Shown: positions 13,471 through 26,487 of the stretch, one piece after another
Layout of the letters: the number at the start of each line of letters is the position of its first letter
Numbering within the stretch: the stretch's first letter is position 1
Made by a program: the position numbers and the translations under genes
NCBI RefSeq assembly: GCF_963662255.1
Contig: NC_085049.1
Coordinates: forward strand, 49,732,837-49,796,836
DNA: 64,000 nucleotides
From: Cinclus cinclus
Taxonomy: Eukaryota; Chordata; Aves; Passeriformes; Cinclidae
Direction of reading: 5' to 3'
The notes under the pieces: model-generated
Told to the model about the DNA's origin: nothing
What the model saw: the letters and a program-made list of their open reading frames with translations, nothing else
The model's database searches: none

Positions 13471-16400
13471 TTTATGCTATTAAATATAGCATATTGCCCC
13501 CATTGAAGTCAATTAGAGGGCACTGTCATATGTTTGACAAATACTGCTAGGATAATTTTCTTGTCTCCAATCCACTTTTAATTATAAATCTAACTAGTTT
13601 TGCTTGTAAATGCTATCACCAAGGATTTGTTCTTAAATACCATTTTCTTACATACTTGTGAAAAGGCCAAATGGATGAAAAGAATGTGTGTGTATTTACA
13701 TAGAAATATATTTTAAAAATTACTGGAATTATGTTAAAATTAGTCACATTCTATTTAAATGAATCATCCTTACTTTTTAGCTCTGTGTATTTGTCCTCTC
13801 CTGTAGCCAAGATACTTATTTTTGAAATGGATTGTTTTGCCTACTCTCAAAGATTTTCCAAAATATGAACTCCATTAACATGAAACTCATGCTGATGTGG
13901 TTATCATCATTTCACCCATTCATAGTCCACAAACTGGTAGGAATTGACTGATGACATAGGTAGAATCATTCCTTTTTATTCTATGATACAAAGTACATCT
14001 AAAAAGGAAAATGCACTTATTTACCCCCCCTTATTAAATCCATCTCTTAGCACATTTTTTTTTTCTCAGACATATGCACAATTCTTCTCTCTCCCATTCT
14101 CTTTAACAGTCATTCCTCTTCTTTCTTTTCACCATCATGCTTGCCTACAGCCTTTCAGGAATTATACTCTTTCAGTGTGGTGGATCATGTTTATCAGTGG
14201 AACACAGAGAAGGCAGGGAGCTGAGGGTGGGTGGAATGTATTTTATCAAGTGCACTCATCAGAAGAAAAGCACGACTCTCAGAAAAAAAAATCTTAATTT
14301 CAAGTGTTCTTTCTGTATATTCATTTGAATTATGTTGCACTGCTAGCAGGACACAAGCAGAAGATTACTATACAAACCCTTGGAGAAAGCACTAGGACAT
14401 AGAAGTAGCAGGATACTGTTCTGCTGTGGAACACTGCATACATCATGTATACATATATATACAGCTGAGTGCAGTTGAGAAAAAAGGTCATCTGACCTTT
14501 GTCATTATCTCTTTGTTCTGTTATTTATGGTTTTCACTTGCTGGCTTTTGTTCTAGTGAACACTGTAGACTGATCTGTTTTATTTGGTAGATGTTTAAAA
14601 AGCAAATGCATTTTCTAATACAGCTTTTACAACTTGAAAGCAAATTAGGAATCCACAGAATGAATCCTGGCTGGTCTGAACTTGGTGCTCTTTTACATTA
14701 CCACTAAAATTGAGTACACCAGGCCTCAGCACACTCTGTAAGCTGTCAAGGCTGAGGTTTGACTTGGTAGATTTTGTGCTAGGTTTGTATTTGTTTCAGT
14801 TTAGTCAGGTTGAAAATTATTGGGAAAAATGTAGCAAATTATTTTAGCTAATGCGTATTTTATTAATGCTAAATGCGTCCCATTTAATACTTGTGTGACT
14901 TTTGAAAAAGAAGGTATGTGCATGTTTTATACTGCAAAATTATCTATCAAGATGTGTCTATCTAACCTTCCTTTTTTGTACTAGTCTATGAGAGAACTGG
15001 TTTGCCATCTCTAAAATAAATATATTATCCTCTGACTTAAGAGAATATTGGGCAATTAAACAGTAGCTGCAATGCTATGTTATATCAGTTGAGGTCAAAC
15101 CAGTAATCACACAGAAACACAGTGTTTCTTTATTCTGGTAAGTACTCTAGAATTAAGTTGCTGGGTTGCTCCCAAAGCCAAAATATGCTGATCTCTTGTA
15201 TTATCAAGGTATTAGAGAACAGGTTTCTCATCTTCTTGAGATCTTTCTATGCCGCATACCTGTTAATTCTGGAGACTGTCACTGCATTAGTATGCTAGTT
15301 ACTAGAAAAAGTAAATGTGCTGCATAAACACCAGCCTTTGATAACTCAATGAGGTAAAACATCACTACAAATTGACAGGATACTTGGTAAATCTCTAAAA
15401 TATTCACTAGCTTCACCACAGCATTACAGAATAATAATCCTGGAAATTTGCATGCTCTATTCTGTTGTGCCTGAAGACCTTTAATCAGGCTGAAGGTGAA
15501 GAATTTGCATGACATAACAGGTCCTTGTAATTGCCAATAGTTTTTCTTCCTCTAATACCTGCATTCAGGTTGAGTTATTCCTTTAAGCTCATGAGAATAC
15601 ATTCCAGAATTCTTAATGTTATTCAGTCAACTTTTTATCATAATTTCACAGGCCTACATATGATGCTTTATTATTTTTAGCAATCTTCGCCAAACACTGT
15701 CAAATGACAGCAGGTAAGCAATGGTTGGAAAATCAAAATTCAGTGGTGATTAGCAAAGTTCATTCATAATTCACAGCCAACAGCCCTAGTACATTGTATC
15801 ACAGTATTTATGTGACTTCATGGTTAAACACCAGCTTTGGAAAAATTTCAGTGTCTATCTCTGGAAAATGTTCTGTATTATTAGAGTTCTGCTGTTCAGC
15901 CACTGGTTTATGCAACATGGCAAATCTTGCTCTTACAATACCAGACTGTCCAATATGCTTCCATTCACCTCTCTGGTGCCTCGCTATCAGCACAGTGCTC
16001 TCCTAAATTCAGAAATCCTTCCATTGATTTAGTATATTTATTTAGTCTAACCTGGACAGTTTGAAATGTTGAGGGAAAAGCAACCTTTTTTTTCATTTAA
16101 ATTGGTATGTTTGTCTTGCCCCAAATTTCAAGCTAATCAGTAAGCGTAAAGATGTACTTCACCATGGTAAATCACACTTGATGTACAGGGAGCAACGAGC
16201 TAAACTGTTAGAAGACAGCAATATTATTTAACACTTCATAGTATGCATCTCTAAGTTCTATTCAAATTAATAAGAAGAAGCAAGATTAAGCAAGAATAAT
16301 ACTACCAGTGCTTTCACACTCTGATTTAGATGATATGGGTAGCAGTTACAGGTTTAATGCATTGTCACTTTACAGTCCTGTGGTTAAACATTACTATGAA

Positions 16401-16671
16401 TGCATAAATAAAAATGTTAACAAAGAACAACAGTACAGAGTTCTCGTGACTCATCTTGTGGTGAGGATTTCAGCTGCCACACTTTTGACGTAGACATTGA
16501 GAGCTCAGCGATTCACCCTCAACTGTTGTTGCAGTCAATGAGGAAGAACAGACACTTTGAGGCCACAATTCATCTAACCTACTTTACATGAAATGAATTA
16601 TACTCTGATGTGCCTTGTCCCTTTGTTGACTATAAAGGAAGACTACCTCAGATGTTAATGCCTGCATCCTA

Positions 16672-16748
16672 CATATCAGATACCTACATCACTAGATATA
16701 AATATAGATACATCAGTAGATACAGATATCTATCCAGATATATAAAGA
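16672..16748. repeat. Degenerate ATAGAT/GATA-type simple repeat
   Basis: The stretch is made of loosely repeated 6-10 bp units such as AGATAC, AGATATA and ATCAGTAGATA. It gives a translated Y/R/S-rich periodic peptide, which is a by-product of the repeat. It is probably an old, decayed microsatellite in intron 1. Confidence 0.65.
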
Positions 16749-19700
16749 AAGACTCATGCAAATTTATCTCCATGCAGTCCAGGAGACATCATACCTCAGA
16801 AGAGTTACATTAGACAAGAGAAGTGTCATTATAAGGCAGGCCAATGTGGTTTCGATTTAAAGCTTTCTCAAATGACTTAACTAATGATTTTATGTTTTTT
16901 TTTTCTTCTTAATGTGTAAGAAAAAAGTCAGGAAATCATAAGCTATAATTGAGTATATGTCTGTTGTCTCATTTTGCCTGATGTGAGATGACTGCCCTCA
17001 AATACATTAATGGTATATCCCCATTAGTTTATACGTACATTCCCCCAATGCCTGGGGCAGGCTCATTTTCTCTGGCTACTCATCAGACCTTGTTTTAGTC
17101 TATATGTTTAAACCACACACAGACTCTGTTTGGGCTCTAGCTTTTCAGGCACACCACAGGCCTCAGAATTCAAGTTCTCTGCTTCAGTCCATTTTTCAGA
17201 CACAGAGCCTGTGACCCAACTGCTGCACAACTTAGGACAGTGTTACATATCACAGGGTCTTCCAGCAGCTTCGGCAGCAACACCTGAACAAGGCAGGCTG
17301 GTGTGAGAGATCTGTTTTGCAAAATAACTTATAGAAAGGATAAAGTTTATTTGCAGGGGAAGCAGTTCCATCTGTGATCACAGACAGCAAACTGTTTTGA
17401 GACTTCTCCAGTATCCTCAACACCATGAAAGCCATTTAGAACTTTCTTCAGTCACTTTGGCTGTTTTGGGCAAACACTGAAATGATGACATTTCAGGCAA
17501 ACTGGTCCTGAATACTGTGCTTAGCTCATTCAAACACAACATTCAAAAGGTTCCCTTAAACGAAAAAATATGCTGTGTTCTCTGAACCTTACAATGTCTT
17601 AAGTAATCTTGCACTGCTTCTTACTCTACTAAGTTTTGACTAGTGATTTCTGTTCTTATCCTCAGATAGGTGTTTTCGTAGCCTTAACCTAGCACGAAGG
17701 CCAACTGTGAGCACTGTATTTGCTTTGCTTTGGTCAATCTTCTTAGCATATTCATTACTGTACATAGATAGAACTAGTCCAGTTTTTTCCTTGAAGCCTT
17801 CACATATAAGTCACAGGAGCATCTTTATCAACAATTTCAGATTTGATTTGCTTGTGCATGTGTGAGATTGATCTGTAGAGTACTTAGAGCTATTAAGGGT
17901 TCAACAGTTACTTAGAGAAAGTGTCATGGTACTGTCACATTTCCAGTGCTGATTTTTAATGAAATAATAATGAATCATAGAATAGTAAAGCAAAAATCAA
18001 TGGATAATTCAGAATCATTTCAATAAGATAAGCTTCACTGGCTTAATTCAAGGCCTGAACGGCAATCATGCAATTAGAATTTTTGGAGATGAACATTTAA
18101 AATTAACCTTAAATCCTAATAATTGTTAAACACTGATAAAATTTTTTCTTCCAAATTATTAGTTTCATTGCAATTTCTAAAGCAATCACAATGAGGAGGT
18201 GCATAAATACAAGTTTGAAAATTTTCACCAGAAGATTTTGCCATCTGTGAGAAAGATAAATTATAGCTACAGCAACCCTTTACGTTTGACAGCACTCAGT
18301 GCTTTGTATAGAAGACACTGAACACAGCATCAGTGTGAAAACAAGAAACCAAATTATCCTTTAAGAGAAAAGATCAAAACATAAAGCTGAAAACGCAAAG
18401 AACAAAAGAGCACTGAAAACTATGGTATTGCCTAATGCAATACTTAAAACAAAATCTCAGTATTTTTCCCTAAATTAGCTGTAGAGGGAAAGGAAAGAAA
18501 AATTCCTTTTTTAAAAGATAAAATTTCTTCCCTTTCTATGTAGTTTTGACTTTATAATGTTTCATCATACCTGCTCTTTCTGATCATAACTATGATTTAT
18601 AGTTAGCCACACACTGACAAAAAGAACAGTTGAGACATGATTCGGATCCTTTCTTTTTGACTAGGCACAAATATAGTTGGCTACAAATATGATACAAAAA
18701 GACAAGAGGTTTTTTAAAGTTTATTTTGTATTCAAATAAGTATGTATTATTTATATAAGGAATATACAAGCATTTATTATTTACTGTTTCTTGCAGGAAG
18801 CAGGGTATTCTGTAATTTCTGGCTTTGTGTTATTTAAATTCTCAATCTTTCTGAAAGCATTTATTTAAAAAATAGAGATCACAGGTGTTAAAAGCAGTTA
18901 TTTACCTACATATGACATGTGAAATGATGCTCTGTCCGCCTTCTTGAAAGTGGGAAATAACAAAAAAAAATCCTTTGAAGGACAGCTGTAACTTGCTCAG
19001 AAATTCAGTACTGTGAATACTGCTGGCCTTAATTCATTAAGCTCCTACAAGTTGAATTATGTGAAAGCAAGAATGCTGCCTGCTGCCTTCTCTAGCAGTA
19101 AACATCAGGTAAAGTGATGCCTTGATAACTTCACCAGCTTCTGTCTCTTGATCACATCGCTTGAACTTGTAGGATCAGTTCTGCGTCGGCAGACACTGCT
19201 CACGTGCTGGCACAAAGCTCCTTTAAACTCCTTCTTCTATAATTATCCTTTAAAAACTAAACAAAAGCACTCTGGACATTTGGCTGGAATGGCAAATGTA
19301 AACACTTTAGAGGCTCCGATTCCAGATCAAGGGTTGATACACTAACATAACCTGAGGACTTGGACATAACATTTATTTTTGTGTTTTAAAACTCAAATAT
19401 ATAGAGGAAAAACAATACAAATCAGGGAAGGAATTGAAAATTTGACTAAGCTAGAAGCAGAAAACAGGAATTATTATAAGGAATAAGCTAGCCTGAACAA
19501 AGAAAAATAGAAGGAAAGACAACACACTTTTCTCTTAGCTAAAATCCATTCTCTTGCTCCCCTGCCTAAGGAAAATCAAGTATTTATACACACTGTGTGA
19601 GCATCACGAAACAAAACTATTGGCCATATGGGCAACCTCATGCCTTTCCCACACTGCTATTTCCAGCATGTGTTTTTAGTCTGCATCACAGAGATTTTTG

Positions 19701-22700
19701 TTGGCAGGGAAGAAGACAGGAAGAGGAGAAAAAAGGACCCAACAGGTGTCTCACAAAGGGAGGTAGGGTTAGCTTAGGGATGCTAATTCTCCTTCACAAC
19801 AGGCACTGTGTGTTGAGCCAAAGCAGTAACTCTCACTTTTTTCCTGCTCGTATGTTATTACTAGAGTCTCCTGCTGCCTCCCCTCAGTTCTTATCTCTCC
19901 AGCTAATCTTAGCCTTAAATCTCTTCATGTGATTACCAGAAAGATGAGAAAGATGGCTGTGGGCTACTGGCAAGTGTGCATAGTGACAATACAAATTGTC
20001 ACTTGAAGTCTAGAATCAGAATTTTATCTTCTGTTTTTCTACATGGTATGAGAGTCTAATGAGACAGCAGTGAAAATACATAATTTGTGCAAAACAGGGT
20101 GCAACACAATAATTATATTCACATGTTTGACACTTTATTTGTAGATTTAGGTAATGAGAAGAGATTTAATATTCTGTCTTACATTTTAATGGATTTAACA
20201 ATACTGCTTTTTGCAGATTGCATCTCTCTGGTACTTGGTTACATTCTAGTAATTTCTTAGGAAAGGAAAAAAAAACCCTGTTCTTTCAAAGTGTGTAGGT
20301 GAAAACCGACAACAGCAAGAAGAAAGTGATATAAATAAAATCCTTTGTTAATAAATCCCTGAAAAACGAGGCAGTACAGATTAGCTGCTAGCGGATTTCA
20401 ACAACCGGCCACTGTTAGCTTTCAATTTTCAAATAAATATGATCTTTGAAGAAAGCTGTGACTTTTGAATTGCTGCAGCAAGTTACGAACAAAACCTTGG
20501 AACAGAAAGCTCACTGTCACCTTTGCAGTTCTGTTGCTTGGTGTCCTAGGTGTTGAATGATCCCAAAAACTGAAACAGGAGTTCTAGAACTCCTCTCAGG
20601 TTGCAGCTTGATTTTCCAGGCTATCTACCTAAGATGTGAGGGGCACACACTTTCACGTAGTTGTACCAGTAGAATGCAGAAGGTGACGTATAGGAACTCC
20701 AGAGCTATTACTATCATGTTACAAGACTGCCAGGCTACAGAGGAGATCAGGCATACAACCACCTATTTTTCCAATGACTGCTTCGTAGATTTGAAAGCCA
20801 CGACGCCCTCTCAAGTTTCTCTGGTCTGTCTCTCTGTAACAAAGAACAGCTATATTATCTTTTTGCTACTGTGCTGATTCAGTAAGTACCGTTTCACAAA
20901 AACACAGCTGCCAAGTCTACTGAAAAGAGAAGAGGTGATGATACACCATTTCTGAGGGGTAGGACCGCTGCTGATGGCCACAGTTACACACCTAATCTGT
21001 CTCAAGTACATTCTTCCCCAGTGCTTAACTGATTGTAGAGGAATTGATTCCTTAAGGTCTAGGAGATTTACGTTTTCAGAAGACATGCTTGAAATAGAAA
21101 ATTAAAGAGTTACTGGATGTGAAGGATTAGTGATTAAACATGGGCTTTTATCGAAAACACCCAGTAAAATGTAACTTTGGTTCAGGAGAAATAAACTAAG
21201 AGCCTATTTTCCGCAAAATAGGAAATTCTTCTATAATTATCCCTGTTTGAACAGAAACAAATCAATACTTTGATGCTCTGTGTATTCATGGATATGTCAT
21301 TGTTCCATCTTTTAAAAAATAAAGGAAAATCATCCTCTGATCTCTTCTTGAGATATGACATTCCAATCAAGATTTTATCTCTCTTCTTCTAATCAAGATG
21401 TTTTCATCTCTTTTTTTCTTATAATTACTAGTAAAGTAGCAGTAAGGCAACAACACAATATGAGAAGCCATGTGCATTTCCTGGTAGCTTAGCTAAGTTG
21501 GATTTGTAAAATTTTAGTTTTATTTAACCACTCCCTTTTGGACCCTGGTAAAACAAGTTCTCAAATATGTACATACATCTTCCTCTTTATTTCACATCCC
21601 CAAGATCCAAGTTTGTGGTTTATACACTCAGGAAAATATTGTTATTAAAAGCCAATGTGTGTATATGTAAAAAATATCAATCAAATCTTCTCATCTGAAT
21701 AGAGAATTAACAGTTGAATGTTTTTCATTCAGATGCTGACTCTTCAGCAAATGTCTCAGAAGAAGATTAAGATGAGATTAACTTTCAAAATTCCTGGATT
21801 TATACATACATGTACAGTTCACAGCACATTAGTAAATATTACTTTTAAAAATGTCAAAAATGCATCATGTAAAAAAAATGTTTTGTGAATCTGTCTTCCA
21901 TGTGAAGGAAGGCAGACTCATAAATTCAGAGTTATTTGCTTCAAAACACTACCTGACTTAGCTTGGTCTCCTCTTAAATCCTTCCTTCTCATTATTTGTG
22001 CCTCTAACAAGTAACTGGAATTATTAGTTCTACTTAATTCATATTTCAAATTCTATTGCATCACCTTCAAGAACAGTATTATGTATTCAAATAACACAGG
22101 TCAGACAAAAACTTGTAGTTTTATTTTTTGCACTTGCATGAAGGTCATCTATGTTAAGGAGAAATGGGCATATATTTGCAAACTCAAAGGGCAAATAATC
22201 TTATGCAAAAAGCTGATTACATCATTTGTTACATTTTCCAAAAAACTTTCTTTCTGGTAACATCATCAGAGAAGTCCAACTCAAGTAACAGAATAGAATT
22301 AAGAAATTTGTTTATTTACAATTACATGAGAAGATTAATACATTCTTCTGAAGTTATGAAACTGTCTCTCAGGCATCAGTGTGAAACTGAAATATGTATG
22401 ACCTAGCATAGTGATGCTATTTAGAAAGCAAATTCTTCATTTGCAACATTATTTGTAAATAGCATACATTTACAGCATAGAAAATAGTACCCCTCATGCC
22501 TTCTAGTCACTAACACTCTTGCAACCTGTTGCAAGTGGTGAATCTTGCAACTGTGCAGGCTCATGCCACAGCAGGTGCTCTTAGAGGGGTCAAAAGCCGG
22601 ATACACGTGAGTTCACCGTACCGTTTTCCTCTATGGAGGATAAATTCAGATAGACGAAAATGATTCATTCACTGCTATCATGTCTGAAGAACATTTTCAT

Positions 22701-25093
22701 CCAGGGAGAGCAGGAAGAATTCAAGGTCCCTGCACTGCCATCGATTTTGAAGGTGCCTCACAAATCTGTCCTGACAGCACATCCATCTTCTGCAGACTCT
22801 GCCTTCTTATTAGTTACATGTTTCTGAAGGAAATGCAATGGAGAATTCAGAGTTTTCCCCCTCTGCACTTCCCAAAGGTGACTTAAAAGCTTCCATGAGT
22901 TTTGTAGACGTTTCCGTCTGTCCACATACAGGTGCAGCTCCCAATTTTCATGTCACCAGGCATCACTCTGGGCTGAAGGACAAGGCCCTACCTACAAGGG
23001 GAAGCCCAACCTAAAAGATGTGTTCCTGCAGGTGCCCAGCCACCTCAGGCGTATCCTACCTTGCACAGGGCTCCCATGTGTCCCAGCACCTCTTCAGGTG
23101 AGGGTTCTAGAGAGACATTTAAGCTGGACATGCGTACTAAATTTTAAACCCATGGTTTTTTACACCACTCATGAACATCAGACATGTATTTGCTCCCATG
23201 ACATGACAGAGGGTATTTGCTTCCACTACAGCTCTAGAGTTCCAGGTGGCACAGCTGAACCACACACTGAACTAACCAATGCTTCAACTGCACAGATCCT
23301 CATAAAGCAGTCACCCCAGTCAACACCCACAACCAACTGTCTCAATCAACTTACCTTAATCCATCATTTCAGAAAAAAGCATTTTTAGAAAATCAAATAA
23401 ATTGTACAATAATTATGTAAAAAACCCTCAAACATTTTGGCCTGAAACTGGAATTGTCACTTAGTTTCCTGTCCCTACAAACAATAGCTTTTTTTTTTTC
23501 CTTGGAAGAATGAATTTGGTTATTTGTGTGTCCTCAGTTGGCACATCAAGAAGAGAAATGTAAGACTTGAAGTGTGTGGCACTTGCAGAAGGATTTTTCG
23601 ATTTTAGCATGCTAGGCTGAAGAGTAAGAGAAGACATCCCCACGACAGACAGGCAGCCAGGCAGGGAACAGCACATCACTTAGCACTGCTCCACAGGGCT
23701 TCACCCTGTGCAAAAGAGATCTGGCTTTATGCTGCTCCCCTGTCAAGGACTGTATTTCACACGTTATGAATCTGATTTTCTCTTCCTGACGAGTATGTTT
23801 TATTTTTTTCCAGGGTAATATGCATTATAATAATATATGCACAATCTAATGCAACTTATATTCAATACAATTTCTGTTTTATACATATATATAGGCACAG
23901 ATGGGGAAAAAATCCCCAATTATGTAGGCTATGTGGATGTAGTGAGAAGAAAAATTAGAAGAAGAGATCAAGAAAAAGGAAGGAGCTAGCAAGTACCCAT
24001 TCATATTAATGGTCAGGTGCCATCTACTACCACATCTGAAGTTTGTCTAACAGCTAACAGGGCTAATTCCAAGCCCATTGATATTCTCATTTATTGTCAC
24101 TGAACACGGTGCTTTATAATGTATTTTCAGGAAGTTTTGGGACACCCACTCCACTAGAAAAATATCTGCTTGAATTTGTAAAAAAAAACCAGAACTCAGT
24201 TATGCATTATAGCCAAACGGCAAGAAATCTTTCAATTTCCAAGGACGTATTTGAAATCAAGAGAAATTTGTTTGTCAATAGCCAATAGCTATGATTTTGT
24301 TATGAAACTTCACAGGGATTAAAGTATCAGCACTGTATATTCAGTCTATTCAAATTTCTTCTTTTACCCCCAGTCACATTGAGAAGTGAAGTGAAACCAT
24401 CAGTGACATGAATAGCACCTATATAGGGAAAACCATAGGACATGGAGGACATGGATTATCAACAAAAGGTAGCTGAAAGTCCCCCTTCATATAAAAAGAC
24501 AACCTTGTTCTTGATCAGGAGGTGGTCTTTGTATATGCTAATTGTGTATCATCAAAAACAAGAACGTGCCCTTTTAAAGCTGCTATTTCCATGATCCTAT
24601 TCAGAGGAACTGGGACTGAGTTTTTGCAGCAGTTTGAGAAAACACATGGTCAGTTTTCTTTTGAAGCAGTTTTTTGAAGCAGTGAAAAATACAAGCAAAA
24701 TTTGAATTAAGGTTTATAAAAAAATGTGTCAGACATTAGTCAAATAAAAAGTTCAGATAGAGAGGAACATCTGTAATGCATAGCTAGAAAGATGCCTCCT
24801 TCAATTTGCAGGCCTCCATATGACCACTCCTTAAATGTGCACCAAGGGAAGCACAGAAATCTATTCCCTTCTAACATATTTCCAGGAAGGTACAGTACTT
24901 GTAGAAAATTCTTTCATCAGACTGTGTTAAAACAGTCTAAGTCATCCCACCCACAATAAGCTTGCTTTTATGTCTCATTGCTTAGAACGTGTACCTGCAG
25001 CACACAGGAACTCACAGGATGACTTCATATAACCATGAGGAGGCTAAACTGGTTGGGGGAGATGACACTGCACTTGGAGAAAAGCAGAACATT

Positions 25094-25109
25094 GCTGCTG
25101 CTGCTGCTG
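25094..25109. repeat. Short (GCT)5 trinucleotide repeat
   Basis: About five GCT units in a row lie within LIN7A intron 1. The array is too short to be a known expansion-prone repeat and is listed only as a local landmark. Confidence 0.8.
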
Positions 25110-26430
25110 TATGCAGCATTTGAGAAAATGCAGGCTGGTGAGGTGCTGAGAGTCACCAGACAGCAGAAGAACTGAGGATTAGAGGAGGAAATTGGGTTTC
25201 CAGTGAAAATGGATAAAGATTAAGGGCAACGCACAGAGCAATGGAGTCAACTGCACCAGGGCTTTGAGAAGAGCAAGGCAACAGAAGGCAGTGTGTTAGG
25301 GAGACCTGGGGCTCTGGATAATAAAGGGAAAGGCAGCTACTGTTGGTCATGGAGTAGGGTGATGCAATGGCTCTGTGGAAGACAAAGAACATTGAGAGGA
25401 GAGGCAAAGGCAGTAAGATGTGATGAGAGGTATGCCAATACAAATAAACACTGGGAAAATGCCAACTAACTGCAACCAGAGCTGTCTGTCAGCGTCAACA
25501 AAGCTCTTACTGAAGACATACCTGTTGAAGAAGTGAAAAGTAACTGTATAGGTGTTTTTAAACATTTCTCTTTTGGACTGAAGTGACTATTTTGTGGTTT
25601 TTCATGGAGATAAATTAAGCTGGGAATGTACTTAAAATCCATAACCTTGAATGTAAAATTAAAAGAAAAAATCCCAAGTTTGCCTTTTTTTTTTTTGCTT
25701 GTTAGACATTACTGTAACATTGTCTTTACCTGAAACAATGTATAGCTCCTATATCTTGAAGGTTTAAGCTTTGAACCTGCCTGGAAAATTCCACCAGTTA
25801 GCTCTGATGGACACCAGAGATTACTGATGGGATGCTACTGATTCAGGGTGTAAGACATTTGCAATAAAGGTAGGAAGGGAGCACTTTCTCAGAGAGAAGA
25901 CTCACTTGGCTGTTGGAAGACACCCAGCAGGCACCTTCCTCTCCCAAAGGTCCCAGTTGCTGGGGCCACCTTCCCCTAAGTGGTACCACTCCTCACTGCA
26001 GTGCCTTAGGTTTACTTCCTGAAACAGTTGCTGATTTCTTCCCGTTCTTCCAACAGAGCACCACGCAAAGGTCAGGCAAAAAGCCTTAGAGATTAAACTG
26101 TAAGTGATTAAAATTTCCATTATTTTGTGAACTTCTTATACATATTAAAGAGCCCTAATGGAACTTGCACACATTTGTGCAGGTAGAAAGGCACATGATG
26201 ATAGGAATTAAGGAAATTAATTCCTGTGCTTTGGACTGAAGTAATCTTCCAGAATATAATTGGCTTTCAATCATTCACACACACCATGCCCTTCACCTTT
26301 AAATGGTAATGCATTTTACTCTACAGGTTTTGAATGACATTTACATCAGGCTTTAAGAAAGCTCCCATCTATGTACTTGAATACAGTCAATATATTTTGT
26401 CCATGTCAGAGCGTAGTTCAGATTTCTAAA

Positions 26431-26484
<54 letters not shown>
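26431..26484. repeat. Compound (AC)6(AT)21 microsatellite
   Basis: Six AC units (26431-26442) run directly into 21 AT units (26443-26484), in LIN7A intron 1 about 2.2 kb from exon 1. The uninterrupted AT block is likely length-variable between individuals. It also accounts for the Ile-Tyr alternation in the minus-strand 154-codon frame across it, which is not a gene. Confidence 0.97.

Positions 26485-26487
<3 letters not shown>

Noticed and set aside
15794..16032. Three overlapping 60-70-codon frames (two plus, one minus) over the same 200 bp
   Set aside because: Short frames open together in a locally less AT-rich patch. None resembles a known protein.
17971..18000. AATCATAGAATAGTAAAG, like a decayed CR1 terminus
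   Set aside because: Only about 15 bases resemble CR1 and the following sequence shows none of the expected blocks.
22920..23400. Less AT-rich block suspected as an LTR remnant
   Set aside because: No TATA/AATAAA pairing in LTR order, no terminal repeats and no recognisable family wording.
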